Positions 37,443 through 48,073 of a DNA stretch of 64,000 nt are shown one piece after another. Location: NCBI RefSeq assembly GCF_013426205.1, contig NC_089422.1, positions 6,386,001 to 6,450,000 of the forward strand. The letters run 5' to 3'. Within the stretch, counting starts at the first letter, position 1; every line of letters begins with the position of its first letter. A program made the translations under genes and the position numbers. Source of the DNA: Metarhizium brunneum (taxonomy: Eukaryota > Ascomycota > Sordariomycetes > Hypocreales > Clavicipitaceae). A model generated the notes under the pieces. The model ran no database searches, was not told where the DNA came from, and worked only from the letters and a program-made list of their open reading frames with translations.

Positions 37443-37835
37443 ATGGAGCGCGATAGCCAAGTACCTGATCTGGTTAAATACCGTTTGCCGCCGACTGTAG
37501 AAGTAGTCATTCGATGTCGTCAAGATCAGCCAACCGATCAATTGCCCCTCTGCTCCCACTATCTTAGCCTGGCATTGACGAATGGCCAAGACGTCAAAAT
37601 CCTGAAGATAGACAGCGCATTTATCTTTCACACACATCCCAACAGGGACGAGATGTTTTATACTCTTTCAAGGAAACAGACGATAGAGGTAGAAGGAGGG
37701 GCAAAGAGTGTTCGGCATCGCCCCGTCGCGCAAAATGCACACATCACGATGGAGAGAGCTGGGAGGGTCAATGCAGGTGACCAGGAGGATTCAAAGAGAA
37801 GAAAGACGGTGAAAGATTTCAGGCCTGCTGCATAA
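37443..37835 (+). pseudogene. cupin-domain protein with internal deletion
   Basis: ATG at 37443, 130 residues. The first cupin motif is clear: FIFHTHPNRDEMFYTLS provides the two His and the Glu that normally bind a metal. Then EVEGGAKSV is followed directly by RHRPVAQNAHI. In relatives known to me about 15-20 residues lie between these two blocks (a segment of the form GxGDxFVVPxGV), which contain the Gly and Pro of the second cupin motif. Their loss removes two strands of the barrel, so the product is probably inactive, although the reading frame survived. The tail RTKTVKDFR-like end (here RRKTVKDFRPAA) matches the usual C-terminus. A true but divergent short cupin is possible; expression would be informative. 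Confidence 0.55.
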
Positions 37836-39340
37836 AAAGCTGGGCACGTGACAAGATGGTGGCATTTAAGTCGGAGTTTTTTTTTCCTCACTAGGCTTTG
37901 GAATCGCTGGCACGCTGGGTTGATGAGTCGTCGACTGCGGGGAAGTGGCGGCGGGGCACCGAGGCACATGTACATACATGTACTGCTCCGTACATATATT
38001 GTTTAACAAGAGGAGGTCTTATTTTGGTTGGTCGTCTTCTTTTTCCTTACAACACGCGACTACAACAGTACGCAGAGATTTAGCGGGAGAGGAGCAATTG
38101 ATCGGCCGGCAGACTTGACGGCATCGAATAACTACCACCAAACTGCCTAGGCAGATAGGTGATAGCAGACAATCCCTCGGAATCATGGGAGACACGTTCA
38201 GGGGGGCTACAAGGTCTGTACACAAGGAATCATGGCAGTCTCGGCTCCTGACGTCGACCGCAATGATCACAAAGAGTCGACATGGCGTTTGAAGCACATG
38301 GGTTAAGTCGTAGATACAAACGTCATTACATATTCTCGCTTAGACTCGCCTGTGCTAAGCGTCTCTAAAACCATGCTCAGCACAAAGGAACGTTAAAGTT
38401 AGTATCTCAAATGAACAGAAGAGTAACACCCAATCGGGGCGTGGTCAAAAGGACGAGCGGCGGCAATGGGGACAATCAATGGGGGCTGAGCCGCAACAAT
38501 CGTCATCGTCTTGCCTTACAAGCCACACTAGCCTGGATGCCCAGATGCAAAGCCAAAGAGTCAGGCTAGCTCGATTGAGAGCTTAGTAGGCGTCTGGCAT
38601 GGGCTCGTTCGTGGCCCTCATAGCAGTTGATGAGCCCATCGCCTGAGTTCACCTAATTGTTCAGTCACACACACCACTCTTGACAGTCATTCATTCTTTC
38701 CTCGCCCATGACTTTCCAGGGTTCTAGAGCCGAGTGCATGAAGCAAACGTGCGCCACATTCTGACTCCCTACATCTCCTTTTCAAATCCTGCTGCGTTGT
38801 TTCGCATCATCAATCTTTATTTGTCTGTTATCCAAGCTTCCCCCGCGGTCGCATGCCATTCGTCCGCGCACAGACCGAGGGGCCATTGGACAGCCCATCG
38901 CGACAGCCGAACTCAAGCGCTCAGGTGCTCAAGGGCTGCCAGGCGTGAGACTCTCATGCCCCCAGCCCCGTCCCTCCATCCAGCGACCATACTTGACATC
39001 TGGACACTTGCATGTATCCACTTTGCCTCAACCACCTTTCCCCATCCCACTGTCATCAGCCGAGCAAAAGCCCACTAGGCTCGACCTTGGCTTAACTTTG
39101 GGTCCGTGCCCCGCTTTTCAATCATCGTCAAGGACCCCGTCTGCTTCTTCTGCTTTTTTCCCCTTCTTCGACAGCACCCGCTTCTACGGCTTGTCGTTTA
39201 TTCGTTCGAGGCATCACAACAGCTCCAGCTTCTCCGACGCATCCAGTTCCACGCTCTCTATTCCACCTGAGAGCAGCGTCGAGGCTGGCAGCAAGGGAGG
39301 CGAATACTCCAAGACCAGATCCGAGACCAAAACCAAGAAA
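37836..39340. other. intergenic, 1.5 kb
   Basis: Upstream region and probable 5' UTR of the deneddylase gene. The frame of the deneddylase exon 1 stays open upstream to about 38945 without an ATG, so a longer N-terminus starting in a further exon cannot be excluded. Confidence 0.45.
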
Positions 39341-40446
39341 ATGCCATTTCGACAACGCATGGCCCGCCATTTTGGCGATTCGGTACGTTAAAAGACCATG
39401 ATTGTTCCATACTATGGTCTCCAGGCTCAGTCGGAATACTGCACGCGTCATGTTACCCAGAAGTTTGTTTGTCCAAATCATCGTCGTGCTTTATAGTCTC
39501 TGTGCACACGTCCAAAGTACACGCTTTATTTATTTTACGTCCTGGTCCCCCTCCCCCTCCCCCTCTACTATTCTCCTGCTCTTATTTGACACGGATGTGG
39601 ACAACCAGAGTCCCTACAGATTTTAACCTCTTGGCTTTCCCAAAACAATCTTGCTGACTTATGCCCCGAGATAGCTCTCTCCTGAAAAATCCTACTTGAG
39701 TTACTACGACGTATTGTTAACCGTTGAAGACATCAAGTCGCTTAAAAATGACTGGCTCACGGATAACAATATTGCCTTCTGGGAAGAGTACCTCGAGCGG
39801 GAGACCTTACCTCGTTACCCTCAAGCCAGAATTGTGCTGCTACGTCCGAGTATGAGTTTCCTTCTGATGAAGGAGCCTGATATTCGTCATGTACGCTCTG
39901 CGCTGCCGGACTTCTCCAAAGTTACCCACGTTTTCCTTCCCATCAACGACAATCGCAACGTGAGTGTTGCCGAAGGTGGCAGCCATTGGTCTCTGCTGCT
40001 GGTGTCACTGTTGGATGGCATTGCATTTCACTACGACTCACTCGGTGGAGCAAACTTCGCGGAAGCGAACTTGGCTACACGACGGATGGGCGAGGTTGTT
40101 GGAAGACAAATGCGTTTTATCAACCTTGAGGACTCGCCGCAACAGGAGAATGGCAGCGATTGCGGCGTTTTCGTCTGTCTCTTGATGCGCCACTTGCTGG
40201 TCAAGCGCCTGCTAAGTGCCAATGCTCGAGAAAAGGTCTCAATGAGCATGGCGGGCAAAATGGTCGATAGTAACGGCGGCCGGAAAGAAATGTTGCGCAT
40301 CATTGAGAATCTTCGCAAGGAAGGAGAACGTAGACGATCGTAAGTGTCTATCTGACAGATTCCTCGGCGCAATCAACTAACACGTATCACTCTACAGGCG
40401 GAGCGCAAGCCCATTTACTAACAAGACGCCTCCGCGGATTGAATAG
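39341..40446 (+). CDS. NEDD8-specific cysteine protease (DEN1/SENP8-like, Ulp1 family C48)
   Basis: Three exons: 39341-39382, 39675-40339 and 40398-40446, giving 251 residues, typical of DEN1-type deneddylases. They process the NEDD8 precursor and strip NEDD8 from cullins and other proteins. The catalytic set is visible: His118 in GGSHWSLL, Asp135 in HYDSLGG, Gln170/171 in PQQENGS and Cys177 in SDCGVFVC. NDWLTDNNIAFWEEYLE is the typical entry to the protease fold. Exon 1 reads MPFRQRMARHFGDS and joins LSPEKSYLSYYDV in phase 0. The first intron (292 bp) is long for this genome and contains a CCCCCT-rich tract near 39547. Exon 3 ends PFTNKTPPRIE at TAG 40444-40446. Downstream, the same frame remains open for 160 codons (see separate entry). 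Confidence 0.9.
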
Positions 40447-40926
40447 AGCTCGGCTCGCCATGGCACCCGCACTAGACCTGGACAAACACTACAGCAAACG
40501 GAAGAGGGGAATCATGAAGTCAGCGAAGACGATAGTCAAGGCAGCTCTCTGCCGCGTTCCATCCGATCCAAGGTGCGCCAATACATACATTTTAGGCAAC
40601 ACTCCCAGTCAGAATGCCTGCATTCGAACCACCAAGACAGCAGCGATTCCCCGCCCGGGGATGAAACCACTACTGGCTCCAGCATCTTAACATTTTCTCG
40701 AACTCGCGAGGTCAGCATGTCACAGGCTTCCGCAACGGATCAGGTGGACTCAGATGAAGGCAATCCCCGACGCCATCAACAATGCTCACGAAGCAACAGC
40801 ACCTGTAGTGATAGTTTCGATGGCTCTTATCACCCTGTCACGACTCCGATCCCATGTGCGGAACAAGCAAACATCACTTCATTGACGATCAGGGCGAAAA
40901 GGCGTTTACAGGCAGCTCTGGAATAG
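40447..40926 (+). other. in-frame open extension after the deneddylase stop
   Basis: Directly after TAG 40444-40446 the deneddylase frame runs 159 sense codons to TAG 40924-40926. The conceptual peptide is Ser/Gln/Asp-rich with a basic end (LTIRAKRRLQAALE) and contains RSIRSKVRQYIHFRQH. About 5 in 10,000 random frames of this length would lack a stop. It may be a readthrough tail, a former tail cut off by a C-to-T change (CAG to TAG), or chance open 3' UTR. TTTACTAAC at 40415-40423 plus the TAG at 40444-40446 could also serve as branch point and alternative acceptor; that splice would enter a different frame, ending at 40690. Confidence 0.35.
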
Positions 40927-41636
40927 ACTTTCAGCTCCCGTCCCCCTTCTACCACACCGAGTTGGCCAAGACGAATGAGCATGTAATCGTGCGGTGGCCA
41001 TTCCCCCCAATTTTGGCAGGTTTCTGTGCATTCGTTTGAATTCATTTCGACGCATCATATTTGTGCAATAGCGATTCAGCATGTCCTGTTTTGTACTTTT
41101 TATCAACGTTTTCTCTCTCTCTCTGTGTTTCTATTTTTCGTTTGTCTTGTTTTGTGGCGTTGGATGAGTATTGTTATGAATATTTCGGTAGAGCGCCGGC
41201 GTTGTGACGGGCTGAAAAGACATACCACTTGGCATGGGTGCATTGTGGTGACTTTTTGTTAATGTCTACGCAGCTACAAAGGACGAATGGTTGATGTCAA
41301 TGGCGTCTAGGAACTAGAGACTTAAGTAATGGGAAGTTTGGGGAGAACCTAAGGCACATCCAAAGCTCAAAGGGAGACATGGTGATAGGATGCACCATGG
41401 AGCTATGGCACGAGTTACGGAAGCATGATATTAAAATTCGGCAAATATCAAACTATTCCTTTTGCTGCAAAACATGAGTTTACTACCCTTGCGCCGTGAA
41501 CTCCATTACATAGACGCGGTGTGAAAATGTCGGTAGTGGAAGGCCGCAGAACTCTTTTACATGAAAAGATCCCCCCCAATCCCCAGCATGGTATCATAAA
41601 ATATTGTGAGACGAGAAGCACTGCGATACCTTCGTC
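40927..41636. other. convergent intergenic region, 0.7 kb
   Basis: 3' flanks of the deneddylase region and SLX9. It includes a CTCTCTCTCTCT tract near 41111. No gene is visible. Confidence 0.55.
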
Positions 41637-42383
41637 TTATTTCCTAGCAAAGGCAGGGTTTTGCTCCATAGTTGCCGAAATATAACCCCTCAAAGCAGCC
41701 CACCTATCTGATGTAGCAGCTGGTGTCGTGGTCGACATTTGTTGCGAAATGCTTTTCTGAGCACGAGCTTCCGTCGCCATATTTTCATCATCACCGTCGT
41801 CGTCGCTGCCGTCCTCTACATAGCCATCTTCATCAGTCCTGCTCTGTGTTGTTTTTCTCGTAGCATCCTGCCGATGCATGGCCGATAACTTCGCCATGCT
41901 AGCCCCAAATCTCTCCATCTCCCCCTTCACGATTTTCTCTTTTTTCTTCAGTGCTCCTTTCTTGCTCCTCAGGCTCTTGTGCTTCACCCTGCCCGCGAGC
42001 ACTTCTTCGCCTCCCTCGCCGCTCTTTAGCTCCGGCAGCGCATCGGCCAGGCCCTCCAACGTTGTCTTGAGCTTATTTTTCGGGCGACGACGCTTGTTCT
42101 TTGCGATTTTAGAGGATGTAATTCTCGATACGAACGACGAGTGCTTCATGATGCGCCTGTCGCGCTTGGAGTTGATAAAGTCATCTGAGACATGGGCGTC
42201 TGTACGGAAGACCTTGGATGGGAGAAGTGGGTGGATTTGGCCGGTGATGCGTTGCATGCGCAGCGCTCGCGCGGATGGCGCCTTGCCAGCGGTTGGAGGA
42301 AGGGGCGCCTGGAGGGAGAGTTTTTCCTGTTAGTTTCTCGAGTACTCCTATTGCAGAGGCAATGTGTAGGGGCGGTTTACCAT
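41637..42383 (-). CDS. SLX9: ribosome biogenesis protein SLX9
   Basis: Two exons: 42381-42383 (ATG alone) and 41637-42308; the 72 bp intron has donor GTAAAC, branch ACTAAC and acceptor CTCCAG. The product has 224 residues and starts MAPLPPTAGKAPSARALRM. SLX9 is a nucleolar factor bound to early 40S precursors, required for ITS1 processing and pre-40S export in yeast. The family signature is seen in VSDDFINSKRDRRIMKHSSF, followed by a highly basic stretch (KNKRRRPKNKLKTTLEGLAD), an acidic region (DDDGDDEN) and a short C-terminal helix (RWAALRGYISATM). The start codon standing alone in its exon is unusual, but it is the only way to give the conserved N-terminus an ATG. It is divergent from UBA4 with 252 bp between start codons. 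Confidence 0.9.
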
Positions 42384-42635
42384 TGCGATTATGTGGTTCA
42401 GTTTGGTGTGGGAAGTAGACTACGAATGCTTTCATGGCGACGGGAGTCGTTGGACTTTTTTGGTGGGGCCAACTGCTTGGTGTTTTGTGACTTGTCGCCT
42501 TGACTCTGGGCCGTTTGACGGGTTTTGTCCTACCCTGCATTGCGAATCGTCTACACCACAATCTGGGACTCATTTGCTCGACACCCTTGACATCACCTTG
42601 TGAGGGCTTCATATGGCGTCTCAGCCGTCTTATTG
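42384..42635. promoter_or_regulatory. compact divergent promoter SLX9 / UBA4
   Basis: Only 252 bp separate the two ATGs, so both promoters and 5' UTRs share this segment. No individual element is assigned. Confidence 0.6.
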
Positions 42636-44163
42636 ATGGAGGAGATGGAGAATATAGAACGTCTCCGAAAGGAAATTGCAGTCCGCGAATCAGAACTAGC
42701 CGACATCAGGGCGAGTCTAGCCACCGCAGAAGCTCAGCAAAGACAAGCCAGTCCCAAACTGAATTGGAAATGGCCTCTTGAAGAACACGAGTACCAGCGT
42801 TACGGGAGGCAGATGATTGTCCCGAACTTCGGACTGGATGGTTTGTTGCCACCATTGCGGCAAGATGAGTTTGAAGTAGAATAAAAAAAAAACTAATCAT
42901 GCCGTGGTCCAGGCCAACTGAGACTCAAGCACGCAAAAGTCTTGCTCGTCGGCTCGGGAGGGCTCGGTTGTCCTGCGGCCGCATACCTTGCCGGCTCAGG
43001 TGTCGGTGTTCTAGGGCTCGTGGACGGAGACGAGGTCGAAGTATCCAACTTGCATCGACAGATTGCCCATTCGACTGCTCGCGTGGGCATGGCCAAGGTT
43101 GAGAGTGCAATCACCTTTCTTCGCGAGTAATGCACATCCCGACTTTTTTCTTTGCCTCCCCAAAAAGCCACTCGCATGCCATTACTAGTTTGCTGACTGC
43201 TCCGGCAGATTAAACCCAACCGTCTCTTACAAGGCACACGTTGCCCATCTCACGCCGCAAAATGCAGAGGACATTGTTTCGCAGTATGATGTGGTGCTTG
43301 ACTGCACCGATCACCCGACGTCTCGCTACCTCATATCTGACATTTGCGTCCTCCTGAAGAAACCGCTCGTGTCCGCATCTGCATTCCAGACTTCGGGACA
43401 GCTCATTGTGCTGAATAGTCCGGCTGGCAAGGGACCCTGTTACCGCTGCGTGTTCCCCAAACCGCCCCCCCCGGAGAGTGTAGTCGGCTGCGGCGAAGGC
43501 GGCATCGTCGGCCCCGTCGTCGGCGTTATGGGCGTCTTGCAAGCGCTGGAAGCTATCAAGCTTATTTCCAGAGGCGGCCTGGAAGCGTATGACTCTGCCG
43601 TGCCAGAGATTCAACAGACGATGATGCTCTTCAGTGGCATGGCGGATAGTTCACCCTTCAGATCGGTCCGTATGAGAGGCAGACGAAAAGAATGCTTTGC
43701 ATGTGGCGAAAACGCACAGCTGACGCTGGATTACCTGAGATCGTCCATGGATTATGTGCAGTTTTGTGGTGTGACGAGGCCGGTGCAGTTGCTGCGGGAG
43801 GAGGACCGCATCACGGCCGAGGAGTATCAGGGTCTTGCTCGGAGCGGCGCGGATCATGTGCTGGTCGATGTGAGGGGGAAGGAGCATTACAGCCTATCGC
43901 ACATTCCTGGATCTATCAACGTTCCCATAAGTCGGTTCATGAGTCATCGTGCTGGCGAGACACTGCCTGAGGGCATTCCCGCGGATTTGCCTGCCGATGT
44001 GCCGATATATATTGTGTGTCGGGTCGGCAACGATTCACAAATTGCGGCAGCCAAATTAAAGGAGTTGGGTTTAGATCGCAATGGGCAACGTTTCGTTGGA
44101 GACATCTCGGGCGGGCTGCGGTCATGGAAAGATGCTGTTGATGATTCACTACCGTTTCTTTGA
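42636..44163 (+). CDS. UBA4: URM1 adenylyltransferase and sulfurtransferase UBA4 (MOCS3)
   Basis: Three exons: 42636-42840, 42913-43126 and 43209-44163 (introns 72 and 82 bp), giving 457 residues. UBA4 adenylates URM1 (and MOCS2A-type carriers) and thiocarboxylates it, supplying sulfur for wobble-uridine thiolation of tRNA and for protein urmylation; cytosolic. Order of parts: N-terminal coiled coil (3-38); ThiF/E1-like domain from about 50 with ATP loop GSGGLG (82-87), EVSNLHRQI and VVLDCTDHP; zinc ligands CYRC (217/220) and CFAC (302/305); E1-type Cys234 in VVGCGEGG; C-terminal rhodanese domain (about 345-457) with active Cys410 in [10 protein letters not shown]. The Cys234/Cys410 arrangement matches yeast Cys225/Cys397. 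The first ATG of the frame is used. It converges on PAM17 (248 bp between stops). Confidence 0.96.
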
Positions 44164-44411
44164 ATAACCTTGTCTACACAACACCCAGCCATTGAAAAGT
44201 AGGACGAAACAGTAGTAAGCATACACGATAATGAGATATTCCTATATTGCTACAACGAAAGTTGGGGCACATTATTCTGTCTCCTGGTTTAAGTTCCCCC
44301 CCTGTACTTTTACGTAGTTGTGCCAACGACCTTCCTTCACATGTTACATAGTCTTTCCCTTGTCCGTAGTCCATCTTGAACGAATGGAGTTTCTACCGTA
44401 GAGCAGAAATT

Positions 44412-45280
44412 TCACACAAACGCCCTAGTCTTCTTCTTGTTGAAGGCCCGCTGGTCCTTGAGCCATTGTCGGTATCCGGAGACGCTTTGGATCTTTTCGC
44501 CGTAGAAATCGGGCACTACAGAATGATTAGATCATATCTCTCGGCGAAATGGTTTAACAGATAAATGAGCTAAACCGTACCTGGATTACCTGCACTGGAG
44601 TTGGTAGGATCAACTCGGTTCTTCTTCACCCTGGCAAAAAACTCCGTCTCCTTGCTCATCATTTGGGCCTTCAGGCGGTGGTTGAGAAGGTAAAACACCT
44701 GGTTCCCAATGCTAGGGCCCACGAGCCACCCCATGGCAGCACAAGCAAGCGTCATCAGACCCAGTGTGACGAAGGGGTCCAGAGGAATTTGCATCACCAC
44801 GGGCTCCGCCATGCCCGTGGACAGCAGAATGGCACCACCGGCACCACCAAGCAAGCCCGTCGTTACGGAGAAGAACAGCTGGATACGTCGACGGCGAAGT
44901 CGCAACTTGAAGAAAGAGTCCCAGTCTAGAGTCGACTTGGATGCAGCGGCACCTGCCCCCGAGGAAGTCCCCGAGCTGGACATTGATGAGGCGGCACTGG
45001 CAAAGCATCGAGCCTGCGAGGTAATCGTCATAGGTGAGGTCGTGCGGGCCCTCGGAACAAGTCGAAGAACGGATTTGCTCGATGCAGCAAGGCTGTAGCT
45101 GTGCAATTTCATGGACATGGCATAGCTACTCGGTTGCGAGGGAGCGGCGTTTGTGAGGCCGGCCGGTCGAGTGGCGGTCGACATGGAAGCTTTCGAGCAG
45201 CATCGGATAATGGCCGTAGGAGACTTGCAGGAAGTTGCTCTGGGCACGCGCAGAGCCAGAGATTTCAGAGACGAAGACAT
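44412..45280 (-). CDS. PAM17: mitochondrial import motor subunit PAM17
   Basis: Two exons: 44581-45280 and 44412-44515 (65 bp intron, donor GTACGG), giving 267 residues. PAM17 is an inner-membrane subunit of the TIM23 presequence translocase motor that organises PAM16/PAM18. A long Ser/Arg/Ala-rich, acid-poor N-terminus acts as presequence (about residues 1-100). LDWDSFFKLRLRRRRIQ precedes two transmembrane helices at about 133-155 and 168-190, separated by AEPVVMQIPLDP. The last exon supplies the conserved end PDFYGEKIQSVSGYRQWLKD up to TRAFV; without splicing the frame would stop within a few codons of the donor. It is longer than yeast Pam17 mainly because of the presequence region, so a downstream Met could be the true start. 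Confidence 0.94.
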
Positions 45281-46456
45281 GGTGGGAATATGAATACGCC
45301 CGTCAAGTGCTCTGTTACAGCATTGATAGTGGTTCGGTCGGCATTCAAGCTTGGGGTTTGGGAGGGAGCTTTTGCTGGCGCTCGTGATCTGGGGGCGGAG
45401 TTGGAGAAAATGCTGGTCGCTTCAATGTTGGTTGGGAAACGCCCGAGCTGCAGCATGTCGATTTGCTAGCGGCCAGGCGCGACTGGCTGCCAAGCTTGCA
45501 CTCTGCATGTGTGGTGCGCCACTGGGGTCCAGAGGTGTCTGGTAGTACTATTGCTCGGCGGGATCACCAGAACTCTTTAACTATAGTTGAACTATCCCAC
45601 AAAAGAATAGGCATGGCCACGCCACAGTATTTTATGTGTAATGCCCCTTGATATCCTGTATGATATAAACTCTCCCCATACAGACTTGGGTAGTTTATTG
45701 TATAATATATTTACGTACCGTGAAGTATACTAAAACGTACTTAAGTATATATTATAATGTAAAGCCCGAGAACTAGGTACCTTGGTGGGGCTTGAGCGCA
45801 CCTAGCAAAAAGAGCCAAGTGAAGCCGATGAGCAATACACGACTAGAGAACGCCAGGCACTCATGCAGCCGTTACAGGCGCCAAGGCCTCCAACAAGACG
45901 CAACCTTAAGGGCTTCTGCCCCCCCTATGAAAAATGAAACATCGTCCGTACAGGGTTTAATTTGATGTTTTCTTGCCTTATTATCTCCTGGTGACTTAGA
46001 CTCTGGCCTCGGGTTACTAAAATCTCAAAATAGCCTGCTACGTGAGGCCTTGTTCCCCCAGCCAAGTACTGGTGAGGGTTTGCGAGGCGACCAGACTTTA
46101 TTGGCTGGTATGATTGGGCCTATTAGTCACCTGCCGCCCATTACCACCAGACTGCTTAAGGCTTTGCCGACAATGCGGCCGGTGCTAAGCTACTATTGCT
46201 AACCAGACTTGACCCAACCACGACCACTTCCTAGTTTGTCGACATCAACACGCTTGCGATTCCCGCCCTTGGCCCCGTGCCTGCAGTCTCGCCCCAGGGT
46301 TAGGCACGTCCTTCATCTCCTTAAAACGAAGGGGGGAACGCGTAATTCCGGCTGCTCAAACCCGTGACGCTCAGCTCAGGCATCCCTTCTTACCCTGGGC
46401 TACCCAGTTGCGCTCGAGCACAAGGAGGGCACAAGGATGCCTATCACACTACAAGA
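45281..46456. other. intergenic, 1.2 kb, with AT-rich segment
   Basis: Divergent upstream region of PAM17 and the chromodomain gene. About 45650-45780 is strongly AT-rich (ATAATATATTT, AAGTATATATTATAATG) and contains CTAGGTACC at 45774. No gene is visible. Confidence 0.55.
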
Positions 46457-48073
46457 ATGGAAACCACGCTGGTCAGAGGCAGCTCAGACGAAGAGCCACA
46501 GTCATCCGCATCAACGACACCGTCACCAGAGCCGACATCGACAAAACCGACATTTGTGATAGAAATCAAAGCAGCGCCGAAATATACCCCAGGATGTGGC
46601 CCGGCGCTGCAGTCCTTGAGGCTGCTGCCGCCCGCGTCATCCAGCGCATACATAGTCGAACGGATTCTTTTGCCTTCGCCTGGTCTGGCCGCTGACGGCA
46701 AACCACTACCTAAGCGGATGACGTATATAGTTGGGTGGCACGATCTTCCTGCCGCGAGCCTGCTTGTCCCTGCCATGGATGTTCTCGACTACGTATCCCC
46801 TAGAACGCTGGAGGAATGGGAAGAAACCATGGAAGAGGAATTAGACCAGGAACGGATCAGATTGGCGGGAGAGAAGAAGGTAGGCTTCGAGGGGTTGAAG
46901 CAGAGACACAAAGCGCGTCCACCAACCCACACCGCCATCGAGCCAGCAGCTGCTATTGAGCCCGAGACTGAAGCTGACGATGTCGTTCGCCCTAAGATGG
47001 GAGCGATCAGCTTGTCTACCCCGCAAAAGCGCAAATTGGCAGACTTTGAGGGTCTTTCCGACAACGACAACAGCCCATCGAATCAACTTGCCCGCGAAAT
47101 GTTTGGGGAAGACGGTCGTGAAGACTCATGGGATGTGCCTTCTGCTGGGCTTGGAAATGAGGATATGCGTCTTGAATTCGTGAGTGACACGGTGGACAGC
47201 GATGGCGCACGGAAACCTAAAAGGCCCTATATAAATACACCTGTTCCCTTGCCGTCGTACATAAACGGGATCTTGGAATATGCGACTTCGTCAATAGAAC
47301 CAAAACCATCACCAACCCCGACGTTCAAGGCGGACGATGCTTCGCAGCATCCTGGCCACACTGATTTAGTAGCCTCTATTGAAGGAACCACTTCTTCCAG
47401 CGCTGCCGGATTTAATGCCGTTACCGGTAGTTCAATATTTCCGAACATGTCGAACACACGAGAGTCAACTAGAGACAATGCAGCATGGACCCCTGCTGCT
47501 GGACAGGCTAATAGTTCCGCGAAAAAGTCGACACGGCCCAAATCCGCCAAAAAGAGACACAAAGAATCACCGCTTATCGAAAAGATGGCGGAAGATGGAG
47601 AGCCAACTTGGGAAGTGGAAAGGTTAGAGGATGTGGCGGTTTACGATGTCGAGGGCCAGGGCCTGGTGAGATACTTCTTCGTTCGCTGGGCGGGTGATTG
47701 GCCACCAGACCAGCAAACTTCCTGGGAGCCAGAAGGTAATATTCCGCGGAATCTGATTCGAAACTACTTTAAGATGGATAAGAAGAGGAGAGCCAAGCTT
47801 GCCGCCCAGAATCAGCGTCAACGAGGACCACCAGAGAGGGTTGGATGGGGCAACTCGAACGCTACATCTACTGGCTCTGTCAACGAAATGTACCAGACGG
47901 AGGACCAAGGAGATGATGACTTGCTTGGCGCGCCCCATACAATCAATGATAAGGGTAGCTTATTTGTTGGGGATGATCTGGACTACGATACGTTCTACGA
48001 GGACGAATCTGAGACAAGGGACTTGCGGGAGAAAGCATCCGCGGCACTACCTCCGCTGTTTGGTGTGTATTAA
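46457..48073 (+). CDS. chromodomain protein
   Basis: Single exon, 538 residues, ATG at 46457 (METTLVRGSSDEE). A C-terminal chromodomain spans about residues 383-440: TWEVERLEDVAVYD, then VRYFFVRWAGDWP and SWEPEGNIPRNLI, with the aromatic residues expected of a methyl-lysine cage (Trp, Trp, Trp/Tyr). The N-terminal part (about 63-115) has a second chromo-like pattern, AYIVERILL ... TYIVGWHDLP ... VLDYVSPRTLEEWEE, with the alternating beta and final helix features but no clear cage. Between them is a polar linker with basic patches (KKSTRPKSAKKRHKE just before the chromodomain). The family is known for reading histone H3 methylation in heterochromatin; which mark is unknown. The acidic C-terminus ends SAALPPLFGVY. 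Confidence 0.85.
   Translation: METTLVRGSSDEEPQSSASTTPSPEPTSTKPTFVIEIKAAPKYTPGCGPALQSLRLLPPASSSAYIVERILLPSPGLAADGKPLPKRMTYIVGWHDLPAASLLVPAMDVLDYVSPRTLEEWEETMEEELDQERIRLAGEKKVGFEGLKQRHKARPPTHTAIEPAAAIEPETEADDVVRPKMGAISLSTPQKRKLADFEGLSDNDNSPSNQLAREMFGEDGREDSWDVPSAGLGNEDMRLEFVSDTVDSDGARKPKRPYINTPVPLPSYINGILEYATSSIEPKPSPTPTFKADDASQHPGHTDLVASIEGTTSSSAAGFNAVTGSSIFPNMSNTRESTRDNAAWTPAAGQANSSAKKSTRPKSAKKRHKESPLIEKMAEDGEPTWEVERLEDVAVYDVEGQGLVRYFFVRWAGDWPPDQQTSWEPEGNIPRNLIRNYFKMDKKRRAKLAAQNQRQRGPPERVGWGNSNATSTGSVNEMYQTEDQGDDDLLGAPHTINDKGSLFVGDDLDYDTFYEDESETRDLREKASAALPPLFGVY

Noticed and set aside
38945..39340. Upstream open frame as N-terminal extension of the deneddylase
   Set aside because: In frame with exon 1 but has no ATG; Ser/Pro-rich, and the family normally starts close to the protease domain. 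Kept only as a caveat.
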